A stretch of DNA of 49,741 nucleotides. Source: Spirochaetia bacterium. GTDB taxonomy: Bacteria > Spirochaetota > Spirochaetia > Treponematales > Breznakiellaceae. Within the stretch, counting starts at the first letter, position 1, and the number at the start of each line of letters is the position of its first letter. A model generated the notes under the pieces. It ran no database searches and was not told where the DNA came from. It saw nothing but the letters and a program-made list of their open reading frames with translations. The position numbers and the translations under genes were made by a program. The DNA lies in the NCBI GenBank assembly GCA_025997675.1, contig BNUX01000012.1, forward strand, positions 1 to 49,741. Direction: 5' to 3'. Shown here piece by piece: positions 18,805-27,871 of this stretch.

Positions 18805-20241
18805 ATGTTTACCGAAGCCTTATCCTACGATGACGTTCTCCTCCTGCCGGGCTACTCGGATGCCCTGCCGAAGGATTGTGATGTGTGTACCACTTTGTGC
18901 AAAGGGGTGGACCTGAATGTGCCTATCATTTCCGCCGCCATGGATACGGTGACCGAGGAGAAGCTGGCCATCGCCATTGCCCTGGAAGGGGGTGCCGGGG
19001 TGATACACCGGAACCTTGGCCCCGAAGAACAGGCCCGGCAGGTGTCCGGCGTAAAGCGGTACCTCAACTGGATTATCAGTTCCCCGGTTACGGTGATGGA
19101 GAATGCCCTCATTCGTGATGTAAAGGCCCTACGGGATACTTACCGGGTTTCCGGGATGCCGGTGCTGAACAGGGACGGGCAGCTTGTGGGGATTATCACC
19201 AACCGTGACCTGCGGTTTTGCGAGGACGATTCCCTGGCGGTGGCGGATGTGATGACCAGGAATCCCGTGACCGAACAGGGGGATCCTTCGGTTTCCAGCG
19301 CACGGGAGAAGTTTGATAAACACCGGATAGAAAAACTGCCGGTGGTGGACGAGGCGGGGCGGCTCACGGGGCTTATCACCGTAAAGGACATGGAAAAACA
19401 CGCCAGTTATCCCAGGGCGGCCACCGATAAGGGCGGTCAGCTCATTGTGGGGGCGGCGGTTTCCCCCCAGGATTACCCGGTGCGTATGCCCCTCCTTAAA
19501 AACGCAAAGGTTGACTTTGTGGTTCTGGATACCGCCCACGGGGATTCAAAGAATGTGATGGACGCGGTGCGGGGCATAAAGGAACAGTTCGGCATACCGG
19601 TTGTCGGTGGGAATGTGGCTTCTAAGGAAGGGACCCGCCGGCTTATTGAGGCGGGGGCGGACGCCGTAAAGGTGGGGATTGGACCCGGCTCAATTTGTAC
19701 CACCCGTGTTGTGGCCGGTGTGGGGGTGCCCCAGTTTACGGCGGTGTGGGACTGCGCCGAAGAAGCGGCTAAGTCGGGCATTCCGGTTATTGCCGATGGG
19801 GGGATCAAGTTTTCCGGCGACATTAGTAAAGCTATCGGCGCCGGGGCACATGTGGTGATGATAGGAAATCTGTTCGCGGGGCTCAAGGAAGCGCCGGGGA
19901 GCGAAATTATCTACGACGGCAGGATCTACAAGGAATACCGGGGCATGGGCAGCCTGGGGGCGATTGCCGATGGCGCCGGGGACCGGTATCAGATCACCAA
20001 GGATGAAACGCCGGTACCCGAAGGCATTGAAGGCCGGGTTCCCTACAAGGGGGAGATGCGGAGCTACCTGCATCAGTTGGTGTCCGGGCTCCGTAAGGGC
20101 ATGGGGTACTGCGGCTGCAAGACTATTGATGAGTTTAGGAAGTACCGCAAGTTCATACGGATCACCGCTGCGGGTTTGAAGGAGAGCCACGCCCATGACG
20201 TGACCATCACCCAGGAAGCGCCGAATTACAGCCGGGTCTAG
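18805..20241 (+). CDS. guaB: IMP dehydrogenase
   Basis: 478 residues, full length. It opens [16 protein letters not shown]. The middle carries two CBS domains (about residues 90-205; [20 protein letters not shown] and [17 protein letters not shown]). The catalytic loop [18 protein letters not shown] holds the active Cys, with [11 protein letters not shown] following. It oxidises IMP to XMP with NAD, the first step to GTP; the CBS pair normally senses nucleotides. The ATG has a good TAGGAG site and follows purB closely. Confidence 0.98.
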   Translation: MFTEALSYDDVLLLPGYSDALPKDCDVCTTLCKGVDLNVPIISAAMDTVTEEKLAIAIALEGGAGVIHRNLGPEEQARQVSGVKRYLNWIISSPVTVMENALIRDVKALRDTYRVSGMPVLNRDGQLVGIITNRDLRFCEDDSLAVADVMTRNPVTEQGDPSVSSAREKFDKHRIEKLPVVDEAGRLTGLITVKDMEKHASYPRAATDKGGQLIVGAAVSPQDYPVRMPLLKNAKVDFVVLDTAHGDSKNVMDAVRGIKEQFGIPVVGGNVASKEGTRRLIEAGADAVKVGIGPGSICTTRVVAGVGVPQFTAVWDCAEEAAKSGIPVIADGGIKFSGDISKAIGAGAHVVMIGNLFAGLKEAPGSEIIYDGRIYKEYRGMGSLGAIADGAGDRYQITKDETPVPEGIEGRVPYKGEMRSYLHQLVSGLRKGMGYCGCKTIDEFRKYRKFIRITAAGLKESHAHDVTITQEAPNYSRV

Positions 20242-20252
20242 TGTGCGGGAAG

Positions 20253-20261
20253 TGATATAAT
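20253..20261 (+). promoter_or_regulatory. Extended -10 promoter before def
   Basis: TGATATAAT is a perfect TATAAT with the TGn extension, about 55 bases before the def ATG. No -35 is visible at 17 bases, as is usual for extended -10 promoters. It would drive def-fmt and perhaps the PASTA gene. Confidence 0.5.
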
Positions 20262-20315
20262 CGGGGGGCGCGGCATCGGCTTGAAAAAATACCTGTTTTG
20301 GGTAACCATACGGAT

Positions 20316-20801
20316 ATGGAAGTAATTATCCTTGGTGATGATCTGCTCCGGCAAAAGGCGGAACCGGTCAAACCCATAAATGCGGCGACCGCGAAGCTTG
20401 CGGAAGAGATGATCGAAACCATGCATCAAAGCAAGGGGGTCGGTTTGGCGGCCCCCCAGGTGGGGATTATGAAGCGGCTCTTTGTGATCCATGTTGACGA
20501 CGACATCCCCCGGGTATTTATCAATCCCTCAATCGTAGCCACCTCCCAGGAAACGGTTAAGCAGGAAGAGGGCTGCCTTTCCATCCCCAGGGTATGGGCT
20601 GAAGTGATCCGTCCTGAATCGGTGCGGGTGCAGGCCTGGAATGAGAAGGGCCGGCCTTTTACCATCGAAACCGGCGGTATGCTGGCCCGGGTAATCCTCC
20701 ACGAATACGATCACCTTGAGGGAACCCTCTTTATCGACCGGCTTCCTGAGCTAAAGCGGCAAAAAGTCATCGCCAAATTCGAAAAGAAGCAGCAGGCCTA
20801 G
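20316..20801 (+). CDS. def: Peptide deformylase
   Basis: 161 residues from ATG 20316 (a TTG at 20298 gives a poorer start). The three metal-site motifs are present: GVGLAAPQVG, EEGCLSIP and HEYDHLEG (Cys and two His bind the metal, Glu is catalytic). It removes the formyl group from nascent proteins. fmt begins seven bases after the stop, giving the classical def-fmt pair that adds and removes the formyl mark. No strong ribosome site is seen. Confidence 0.97.
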   Translation: MEVIILGDDLLRQKAEPVKPINAATAKLAEEMIETMHQSKGVGLAAPQVGIMKRLFVIHVDDDIPRVFINPSIVATSQETVKQEEGCLSIPRVWAEVIRPESVRVQAWNEKGRPFTIETGGMLARVILHEYDHLEGTLFIDRLPELKRQKVIAKFEKKQQA

Positions 20802-20808
20802 GATTATA

Positions 20809-21732
20809 ATGAGGATACTCTTTGCGGGCAGCCCGGCCATCGCCGTCCCTTCCCTCTTAGCCCTGGTCCGGCTAGGCCTTGTGGGGGTGCTGACCAACCC
20901 CGATACCAAGCGGGGCAGGCGCGGCGAAGCGGAGCCCACCGATGTGGGGGCCGCTGCGGATCGTCTTTCGGGGGCTCTGCCTCAATTTAAGCCGGTAACA
21001 CTTGACGGGGCGGTACGGGACGCAATCGCCGCTTTGCAACCGGACTTGTTGGTAAGCTTTGCCTATGGCCGCATCTTTGGCCCCACGTTTTTAAGCCTCT
21101 TCCCCCTGGGGGGTATCAACGTCCATCCCTCGCTGCTCCCCAAATACCGGGGGGCCACCCCCATCCCTGCGGCAATCCTGGGGCGGGAACGGGAAACCGG
21201 GGTCACCATTCAGCGGCTTGCCCTGGAAATGGACGCCGGGGACATTCTGGCCCAGGAGCGCATCCCCCTTGATGGCCGGGAAACCACGGAGTCCTTGAGT
21301 AAAATTGCCGCCGAAAAGGGAGCGGCGCTTCTCCCGCAAGCCCTGGACAAGGCCGCCGGGAGGCGTCAAAATAACGATGAAGCCAGTTATTGCGAGCTTA
21401 TCCGCAGCGAGGACGGCCTTATCGACTGGTCCCAGGGGGCGGCGGATATTGACGCGAAAATCCGGGCCTATACCCCCTGGCCGCTCTGCCGGACCGTGCA
21501 CGGGAAGGAAATTCTCTATATTCTTGAAGGGGAACCTTTAGAAGCGGGAGTTCAGGCCGGAACAGTGCCTGGCACTGTCTTAGGCATAGACAAGAAATCG
21601 GGTATCCTGGTACAAACGGGGGACGGGATTTTGGCGGTACGGCGGCTCCAATACGCGGCTAAAAAAGCCCTGGCTTGGCGGGATTTTCTGAACGGCGCCA
21701 GGGACTTTATCGGGGCCCGGCTCACCGGGTAA
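20809..21732 (+). CDS. fmt: Methionyl-tRNA formyltransferase
   Basis: 307 residues. The N-terminal hydrolase-like domain has MRILFAGSPAIAVPSLLAL, the formyl-folate site GGINVHPSLLPKYRGATPI and the late QRLALEMDAGDIL. The C-terminal OB-like domain ends with IQ-like VRRLQYAAKKAL. It formylates Met-tRNAi using 10-formyl-THF; the cognate initiator tRNA is at 39687 in this window. A 17-bp palindrome lies inside its C-terminal domain (21562-21578). Its stop overlaps a possible ATG of the next gene. Confidence 0.97.
   Translation: MRILFAGSPAIAVPSLLALVRLGLVGVLTNPDTKRGRRGEAEPTDVGAAADRLSGALPQFKPVTLDGAVRDAIAALQPDLLVSFAYGRIFGPTFLSLFPLGGINVHPSLLPKYRGATPIPAAILGRERETGVTIQRLALEMDAGDILAQERIPLDGRETTESLSKIAAEKGAALLPQALDKAAGRRQNNDEASYCELIRSEDGLIDWSQGAADIDAKIRAYTPWPLCRTVHGKEILYILEGEPLEAGVQAGTVPGTVLGIDKKSGILVQTGDGILAVRRLQYAAKKALAWRDFLNGARDFIGARLTG
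21562..21578 (+). repeat. REP-like palindrome within fmt
   Basis: ACAGTGCCTGGCACTGT is a perfect 8-1-8 palindrome. Its core GTGCCTGGCAC is common in REP-type repeats of many bacteria. It encodes part of GTVPGTV in frame, in a loop of the C-terminal domain. Confidence 0.5.
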
Positions 21733-21746
21733 TGGAAGAGGATAAC

Positions 21747-22805
21747 ATGGGGTTGCGGGACCGGTTAAAATTGCCTATAGATAGGGGTTCTATAGAAGGA
21801 TATGTGGGGAACCATTTGAGGTTCTTCATTTCTCTGGCCATAGGGCTCATTGTTTTTGTGGGCGTCATTGCCCTGGCGGTTTTTTTCATGGCCATCCGGG
21901 GGGAAGAACAGACCCTGGTGCCCGATGTGCGGAATATGGAACTTACCGAGGCGCTCCTGGAACTTCAGGTGAAGGAACTGTACCCCCGGATTCAGCTTCG
22001 CCACTCCCAGTCCGCTTCAGACCGCGGCAGGGTCCTGGAACAAAGCCCCGAGGCGGGGACCATCGTCAAGGCGGGCCGGCGTATCCGGCTGGTGGTGAGC
22101 CAGGGGGTGGTACTCAGCAATGTGGAAAACTATGTGGGCCGCAGGGTAGACGAGGTCAGGATGGATCTTCAAACTCTTTTCGCTTCCACCGCGACGCCCC
22201 TTTTATCGTTAAAGGAACCCTTCATGTACCAGTATTCGCCGGAACTTCCGGGGACCATACTGCAACAACGTCCTGAACCGGGGACCAGTATTTCAGGTCC
22301 CACGGCGCTGGAATTAGTGGTCAGCCGGGGTTTGGAGAATGAGCTGATCCGGGTCCCTGCCTTAACCGGGCTTTCTATCAACGCCGCCCTGGCAATCATC
22401 GGGGACGCGGGTATTCGCTTTACCTTTTCCCCGCGCCCCCCCCGCCGCGGCGAGAATCCGGAAACGGTACTCAGTCAGGCCCCGGCGGCGGAGACCCTCG
22501 TTGCGGTCAATACGGAGCTTTCCCTGGTGGTAAGTTCCCCGGTGGAACTTAAGGCAGGGGAGGTCTTTGCGCTTTTCTCCTACACCCTGCCCGTAAACCC
22601 CTATCCCCTGCCGGTAAGCCTGGAGGCGATGCTCCCCACGGGGACGCGTCAATCCATAATAACGATGAACCATCCGGGGGGTAAATTCACCGTCCCCTAC
22701 CGCCTGCCCGCCGGTTCCACCCTGATCCTATCCATGCTGGGCCGGGAGTTATACCGGGAAGAAGTTTCCTTTCCAACGGGGGCGCCCTCTTTGGATCAGC
22801 TCTAA
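21747..22805 (+). CDS. Membrane-anchored PASTA-domain protein without kinase domain
   Basis: 352 residues from ATG 21747, which has AGAGGA upstream; ATG 21732 is also possible. A short cytoplasmic N-terminus is followed by one helix (FFISLAIGLIVFVGVIALAV). Three PASTA-like repeats come next, at about residues 60-120, 125-195 and 200-265, each closing on a VVSxG or VVSSP strand. A final beta domain of about 85 residues follows. PASTA domains bind peptidoglycan fragments, usually on Ser/Thr kinases or PBPs; neither is fused here. Probable cell-wall sensor or structural protein. Confidence 0.85.
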   Translation: MGLRDRLKLPIDRGSIEGYVGNHLRFFISLAIGLIVFVGVIALAVFFMAIRGEEQTLVPDVRNMELTEALLELQVKELYPRIQLRHSQSASDRGRVLEQSPEAGTIVKAGRRIRLVVSQGVVLSNVENYVGRRVDEVRMDLQTLFASTATPLLSLKEPFMYQYSPELPGTILQQRPEPGTSISGPTALELVVSRGLENELIRVPALTGLSINAALAIIGDAGIRFTFSPRPPRRGENPETVLSQAPAAETLVAVNTELSLVVSSPVELKAGEVFALFSYTLPVNPYPLPVSLEAMLPTGTRQSIITMNHPGGKFTVPYRLPAGSTLILSMLGRELYREEVSFPTGAPSLDQL

Positions 22806-22833
22806 AAAGCCGATATATAAGGGAGGAGGCGCC

Positions 22834-23055
22834 GTGTTTTCCGGAGAACTTAAGGAAGTGATTGTTCAGGTACTTACTTCCTGGCAGGTACTGGTTGTTA
22901 CCATTGGTATCATCCTCTATATCTTCATCGTTTCCTACGCATCCCAGCTCTACCGCACCGCCCGTCCCAAGGCGCCCAAAGTCGCCAAGCCTAAAAAAGA
23001 GAAAAAAGCCGACAAAGTCACCGAGGACACCGGTGAACTGGGGCTGGGGGAGTAG
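22834..23055 (+). CDS. Small single-pass membrane protein
   Basis: 73 residues with GTG start after the strong GGGAGGAGG site. One helix (WQVLVVTIGIILYIFIVSYA) is followed by a Lys-rich tail (KPKKEKKADK) and an acidic end. The charge distribution predicts a cytoplasmic C-terminus. It follows the PASTA gene by 28 bases and may belong to the same operon. It overlaps the end of recQ by 38 bases on the opposite strand. Function not recognised. Confidence 0.7.
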   Translation: MFSGELKEVIVQVLTSWQVLVVTIGIILYIFIVSYASQLYRTARPKAPKVAKPKKEKKADKVTEDTGELGLGE

Positions 23056-24676
23056 TCGTAATTTTGTTCTTCCACGGAAAATACCGAATCTTTTTTAGCT
23101 GCCCGGTTTGGAGCAGCCGCCGGATCATTCCCCTTACATCCACCTCGGACCAATGTAATGATTCAGCGCCGGCCAAAACAGGGATCGCCTCCACCAGAGT
23201 GTAAGCCCGGCGGTTTCTGCGAAAAAAGGCAAGGACACTTTCCTCTTCCCGCATCTTGTCCGAGGCCGTGTGATTACAAACATCGCAGCAATCCGATTCG
23301 GGCGAATCCCCGCCACCCTCATAGTTAAGCAGGTTCAGCAGCGCTTCCCGCCGGCAGCCCGCAGTATTCCTGCCGTATGAGAACAGCGCCTTCAATCGCA
23401 GTTTATCTGCATCCTTTTGCGCCCGCTTCATGATCAGCGCGTCATCGGGCCCCCAAAGCAAAATCGCCTGAGAAGGTAGTCCGTCCCGACCAGCCCTTCC
23501 CGATTCCTGGAGGTATGCCTCCACCGATGGCGGACAGTCACGGTGTATCACGGTACGGATATCCGCTTTATCGACGCCCATCCCGTACGCGCAGGTGGCC
23601 AGTAGTACTGCGTCGGGGTTTTTAAAAAACCAATGTTCCACTTCGGTCTTTTCCTCCCGGCTTAACCCTGCGTGGTAGAACCGGATTTCATGGGCCCAGG
23701 AAAATTCCGTCTCCAATTCATTCCGCAAATACCGCGCCAGCTTTTCCGTCCCGATCCTCGATGAACAGAACACAATCGCCGGCCGCTGATGGTTGATGAG
23801 CAGATCCCGCACCGCCAGATCCCGGAGTATGCAGCCCCGCGCAGCATACCAAATGTTACTCCGGTCCGGATTCCCGATGATACGGTGTGCATCAACGCCG
23901 CCGAAAATATAGTTCTGGATATTATTTATGACCGGAGTAGAAGCGGTGGCGGTGAAGGCTGTCACCAGGGGCAGCCCTGAGTTGGCATCCGCCTTACCCG
24001 CTACGGCCCGGATAATCTCCCCAATTTGCAAATAGCTTGGCCGGAAGCTTTGTCCCCATTCACTCACACAGTGTGCCTCATCAATTACAACATGAACGAT
24101 GCCGAGCTTTCCCAGTCTCTCCATCACCGTTGGTGTCAGGAGCACCTCCGGGTTGGCAATGATGAAACGGCTTTCCCTGGTTTCCACCTTTTTCCAGATT
24201 GCTTCCCGCTCCGTTCGGCTTTGTCCGCCCCGGAGTATCACCGGTGTAAAACCCCGTTCCCGCAAACTCCGTTCCTGATCCGCCATCAGGGAGAGGAGAG
24301 GGTAGATCACCAAGGTGGGTCCGTCAAAGAGCATGGCGGGGAGCTGGAAACAGAGGGACTTCCCCGCGCCGGTGGGTAGTATTACTATCTGCCGGCCAAG
24401 GACAGCGCGGTCGGTATTGTCGCCGGCATGATCCGTGCCGTTAGTATCGTTATCATCGTCATCACGATCGGATTCTGTTTCGATTTTAGTCCGGTCATTC
24501 AGCAAGCCTTCCGGCCAATTAACCGAGGCGCCTGCAGCTTCCGCCGCTAAGAGGATATTCGTCACCACCAGCCGCTGGTAGGGGAACAGGTAGGACAGGC
24601 CGAAGAGTTTCTTTACCGCCAGGGTTACCGGGTCCGGCAGTTCAACGGTACGTTCTGCCGATATATTTTCATTCAC
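23018..24676 (-). CDS. recQ: RecQ-family ATP-dependent DNA helicase
   Basis: 552 residues. Motif I is LPTGAGKSLCFQLPA, motif II is DEAHCVSEWGQSF, and motif VI lies in QESGRAGRDGLPS. The zinc-binding region uses Cys residues in AGCRREALLNLL and SDCCDVCNH. An acidic insert rich in Asp and Asn (about residues 65-95) separates the Q-motif region from motif I, unlike E. coli RecQ. No HRDC domain is evident; a short winged-helix-like end follows. It unwinds DNA 3' to 5' in recombination and repair. Confidence 0.92.
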   Translation of the reverse strand: MNENISAERTVELPDPVTLAVKKLFGLSYLFPYQRLVVTNILLAAEAAGASVNWPEGLLNDRTKIETESDRDDDDNDTNGTDHAGDNTDRAVLGRQIVILPTGAGKSLCFQLPAMLFDGPTLVIYPLLSLMADQERSLRERGFTPVILRGGQSRTEREAIWKKVETRESRFIIANPEVLLTPTVMERLGKLGIVHVVIDEAHCVSEWGQSFRPSYLQIGEIIRAVAGKADANSGLPLVTAFTATASTPVINNIQNYIFGGVDAHRIIGNPDRSNIWYAARGCILRDLAVRDLLINHQRPAIVFCSSRIGTEKLARYLRNELETEFSWAHEIRFYHAGLSREEKTEVEHWFFKNPDAVLLATCAYGMGVDKADIRTVIHRDCPPSVEAYLQESGRAGRDGLPSQAILLWGPDDALIMKRAQKDADKLRLKALFSYGRNTAGCRREALLNLLNYEGGGDSPESDCCDVCNHTASDKMREEESVLAFFRRNRRAYTLVEAIPVLAGAESLHWSEVDVRGMIRRLLQTGQLKKIRYFPWKNKITTTPPAPVHRCPR

Positions 24677-24745
24677 TTTTTCGCCTCCGGTAGGATATGA
24701 CGGAAGCGGGAAAATTGCGTTAGTTACGGTAAAAGAATTGTCACA

Positions 24746-25948
24746 TTATTGCAATTTGCTGAGCCGCCTGCACGCCTCTTCCACATCCCCCCGGTGCCCA
24801 AACGCGGAGAACCGTATGAAGCTTTGCCCCGCCGGCCCGAACCCCGCGCCGGGGGTGGTGACCACCTGGCACTTCTCCAGTATTTCCGCAAACACCTCCC
24901 AACTATCCCTGCCGGGGAAGCGCGCCCAGATGTAGGGTGAGTTGTCCCCACCGATGCAGTTGATGCCCAACCCCTGGAGGGCCTGCCGGATGAGGGCGGC
25001 GTTTCCCAGGTAGAAATCGCAGAGCCGGCGGATTTCGGCGAGCCCCTCCGGTTCAAGGGAAGCCAGTGCTCCCCATTGGGCGATATTGGATGCGCCGTTA
25101 AAGATGGTGCCGCAGATCCGGCTCCAGTCGGCGTTGATGCTTTCACCGCCGCCGTATTTAAGTTCCTTTGGGACGATGGTCCATCCAAGGCGCACCCCGG
25201 TAAAGCCTGCGGGCTTGGAGAAGGAGTTGACTTCGATGGCGCAGGTTCGTGCACCATCAATCTCAAAGATAGACTTGGGCAGTGCGAGGTCCCTGATGTA
25301 CTCGGAATAAGCGGCGTCAAAAATGATGACGCTCCCCTTTTCCATAGCGGCCTTCACCAATGCGGTTAATTGATCACGGTTGGCGGCGGCCCCGGTAGGA
25401 TTGTTGGGGGAACAAAAATAAAAAAGTCCGTCCCTGGGCAGTTTGGAAAGGTCGGGAAAATAGTTATTCTCCGCAGTGCAGGGGAGATAGGTGATGCCCT
25501 TATAGCCCGAGCCCTCCCAGCCACCGGCTGCGCCAATGAGCACCGAACCGTCAACGTAAACCGGGTAGGATGGGTCCTGAACCGTCACCTTGGTTCCCGC
25601 CCCAAAGAGAAGCTGGAGCCGCCCAATGTCGCACTTGGCCCCATCGGATATAAAGACCTCGTCCGGGGCAAAGGCCCCTCTATAGAAGACTTCGGAAATC
25701 CGCTTCCGCAGTTCCTCGAAGCCCTCATCGGTATACCCCACATACCCCTCCGCAGTACCCAGCCGCTTAGCCCCGTTCACCAGCCCCGCGTCGATATGGG
25801 GCAGTATGGGCTCGGTGGTATTCCCCACACCTAAACTGATGATCTTTGCCTCCGGATGGGCCGCAGCGTATTCCCGCCGCCGCTTTGCAATCTCGGGAAA
25901 TAGATACCCCGCTTTAATGTTAGCAATACTAGGATTTCTCTTTACCAT
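24746..25948 (-). CDS. dapL: LL-diaminopimelate aminotransferase
   Basis: 400 residues of fold-type I aminotransferase. The N-terminus NIKAGYLFPEIAKRR, the middle FCSPNNPTGAA and the PLP lysine in VNSFSKPAGFTGVRLGW are typical of DapL. The enzyme converts tetrahydrodipicolinate to LL-diaminopimelate in one step, a route known from plants, Chlamydia and some spirochaetes that bypasses DapCDE. It lies three bases after the decarboxylase that uses the later product of the same pathway. Good GGGGAG ribosome site. Confidence 0.94.
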   Translation of the reverse strand: MVKRNPSIANIKAGYLFPEIAKRRREYAAAHPEAKIISLGVGNTTEPILPHIDAGLVNGAKRLGTAEGYVGYTDEGFEELRKRISEVFYRGAFAPDEVFISDGAKCDIGRLQLLFGAGTKVTVQDPSYPVYVDGSVLIGAAGGWEGSGYKGITYLPCTAENNYFPDLSKLPRDGLFYFCSPNNPTGAAANRDQLTALVKAAMEKGSVIIFDAAYSEYIRDLALPKSIFEIDGARTCAIEVNSFSKPAGFTGVRLGWTIVPKELKYGGGESINADWSRICGTIFNGASNIAQWGALASLEPEGLAEIRRLCDFYLGNAALIRQALQGLGINCIGGDNSPYIWARFPGRDSWEVFAEILEKCQVVTTPGAGFGPAGQSFIRFSAFGHRGDVEEACRRLSKLQ

Positions 25949-25951
25949 TTC

Positions 25952-27232
25952 TCACTCCCCATTCTTAAAATCTTCCAACGCAACTCTATCCAGGGTGGCG
26001 AACAGATCTTCTACCGTTTCTCTGCGGCGTATCTGCAATACCGATCCGTCAGGCCGGAGCAGCAGTTCCCCGCAGCGGAGTTTGCCGTTGTAGTTAAAGC
26101 CCATGGCCCGTCCGTGGGCGCCGGCATCGTGGATCACCACAAAGTCTCCCTGTTCACCGATCTCGATCAACGGGAGCTGCCGCTGAACCGCAAACTTGTC
26201 GTTGTTCTCACAAAGACTACCTACCACATCGTAGGTTTCCGTTAGGAGTGCAGTTTCCTTACCCGGGATGGTGATGTGATGGTAGGCCCCGTAAAGGGCG
26301 GGCCGCATAAGGTCCGCCATGCAGGAATCCAGGCCAATATAGGTACGGTAGATATTCTTCCGGTGGATCGCTCTGGTCACCAGCCAGCCGTAGGGGCCGG
26401 TGATCGCCCGCGCCCACTCGGTGTGTATCCCTAAAGGGTCCAGTCCCGCAGGAACAATAATTTCGTCATAAGCTTTTCTGAGACCCCCGGTAAGGTAGTC
26501 ATAATCAATGGCCGCCTGTTCCGGTCTATAGGGAATCCCCGCACCGCCCCCGAGGTTTACAAATTCCAGGCGGATGCCGGTCTTAGCCTTAATCTCCGCT
26601 GCCAGATCAAAGAGCATACGGCCGGTCTCGATGTGGTAATCCACGTTAAGTTCATTGGAGGCTACCATGGTGTGCAGGGCAAACCGTTTAGCCCCCTTGT
26701 CCCGTAGCAGAGGAAACGCCGCCAGCACCTGTTCCCGGGTCAGGCCGTACTTGGCTTCCTCGGGTTTCCCGATGATGGCGTTCCCCGTTTTGAGGGGCCC
26801 CGGATTGTAGCGGCAGGAAATAAGTTCCGGAATACCCGCCGTCCTTTCCAGGTATTCAATGTGGGTAAAGTCGTCCAGGTTGATCACCGCCCCCAGGTCC
26901 CGGGCCGCCGCATATTCCCGTGCCGGCGTTTCGTTGGAGGTAAACATAATGTTTTCCCCCTTGATACCCGCCATATCCGCCAAACGCAGTTCCGGAAGGC
27001 TCGCGCAGTCCGCCCCAAAGCCTTCGTCCGCCAGGATTTTCAGGATGAAGGGATTGGGCAGCGCCTTTACCGCGTAGTGTTCTTTATAGGAAGGAAATAC
27101 CGAAAAGGCTTTTTTAAGCGCCCGCGCATTTTCCCGTATGGCCCCCTCATCGTAGATATAGAAAGGAGTAGGATAACGCAAAGACAGCTCATCAAGCTGG
27201 GGCTTGGTTAGGGGGAATCGCTTTTCACTCAT
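25952..27232 (-). CDS. lysA: Diaminopimelate decarboxylase-like PLP enzyme
   Basis: 426 residues of alanine-racemase-fold decarboxylase. The PLP lysine is in EHYAVKALPNPF (near residue 53), then EFVNLGGGAGIPYRPE, and near the end DVVGSLCENNDKFA with GAHGRAMGFNYNGKLRCGE. The usual EPGR of LysA is replaced by TEWAR in HTEWARAITGPYG, as in a divergent clade annotated as diaminopimelate decarboxylase. It would make lysine from meso-DAP. Neighbouring dapL supports that substrate. Its ATG overlaps the mntP stop. Confidence 0.87.
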   Translation of the reverse strand: MSEKRFPLTKPQLDELSLRYPTPFYIYDEGAIRENARALKKAFSVFPSYKEHYAVKALPNPFILKILADEGFGADCASLPELRLADMAGIKGENIMFTSNETPAREYAAARDLGAVINLDDFTHIEYLERTAGIPELISCRYNPGPLKTGNAIIGKPEEAKYGLTREQVLAAFPLLRDKGAKRFALHTMVASNELNVDYHIETGRMLFDLAAEIKAKTGIRLEFVNLGGGAGIPYRPEQAAIDYDYLTGGLRKAYDEIIVPAGLDPLGIHTEWARAITGPYGWLVTRAIHRKNIYRTYIGLDSCMADLMRPALYGAYHHITIPGKETALLTETYDVVGSLCENNDKFAVQRQLPLIEIGEQGDFVVIHDAGAHGRAMGFNYNGKLRCGELLLRPDGSVLQIRRRETVEDLFATLDRVALEDFKNGE

Positions 27233-27792
27233 AGAATATGCTCCAACAGGATTTTTATACCAATACTAATTAGAATGAGTCCGCCAATAATCTGTGACCC
27301 GGTTTCAAAAGCTAACCCAATCTTTTTTCCAAATTCAAAACCAAAAAAACACACAGCAAAAGTAATGCATCCGATAATCAATGCGGGAATCCATATATCC
27401 TGATTTACCATACTAAAGGACAGACCAACCGCCAGTGCATCAATGCTTGTTGCCAGTGCAAGTATAGTAAGATTTCCAATATTCTGAACGTCAATGCTTT
27501 TTTCTGAGCTTGTTGCCTTGTTTTTTCGGGGTAGCGCGCCAATAAGCATTCTGCCTCCGATAAAAGCCAATAACGCAAAGGCTATCCAATGATCAAATGC
27601 CTCTATATATGAAACAAAGGCTTTCCCAAGAAACCATCCAATGACGGGCATGATGAATTGGAAAACACCAAAAAAGAGAGAGCCCCTGATGATATGACCT
27701 ATTTTTAAGTCCCTATTGCTTATGCCCGAACTGACCGAAACCGCAAAGGCATCGAATGAGAGGCTTAGGCCAATAAGTATGATTGAAACCAT
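27229..27792 (-). CDS. mntP: Manganese efflux pump MntP
   Basis: 187 residues with six hydrophobic helices in two homologous halves. The paired motifs SFDAFAVS (near residue 12) and TSIDALAVG (near 115) carry the essential Asp residues of MntP/YebN. It exports Mn2+ from the cytoplasm. No yybP-ykoY riboswitch is visible upstream. Instead a promoter ends six bases before the ATG, so the message would be leaderless. It leads an operon with lysA and dapL. Confidence 0.92.
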   Translation of the reverse strand: MVSIILIGLSLSFDAFAVSVSSGISNRDLKIGHIIRGSLFFGVFQFIMPVIGWFLGKAFVSYIEAFDHWIAFALLAFIGGRMLIGALPRKNKATSSEKSIDVQNIGNLTILALATSIDALAVGLSFSMVNQDIWIPALIIGCITFAVCFFGFEFGKKIGLAFETGSQIIGGLILISIGIKILLEHIL

Positions 27793-27798
27793 TTGACT

Positions 27799-27827
27799 AT
27801 TTTACCCGATTTCAAGCGCCGTGACAA
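27799..27827 (-). promoter_or_regulatory. Promoter of the mntP-lysA-dapL operon
   Basis: Minus strand TTGTCA (27822-27827), 17 bases, TAAAAT (27799-27804), then six bases to the ATG. There is no room for a ribosome binding site, implying a leaderless transcript. Confidence 0.6.
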
Positions 27828-27842
27828 GAGCTCGCTTATTCG

Positions 27843-27854
27843 GCAGCTTGGTTA
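27843..27854 (+). repeat. 12-bp direct repeat left of vapBC
   Basis: GCAGCTTGGTTA occurs here and again at 28598-28609, on either side of the vapBC pair. It may mark the ends of an inserted module or be chance. Confidence 0.4.
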
Positions 27855-27871
27855 TGCGAAGTGGCCGTACT

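Noticed and set aside
27793..27871. Manganese (yybP-ykoY) riboswitch before mntP
   Set aside because: The promoter ends six bases before the ATG and no riboswitch core is visible upstream.
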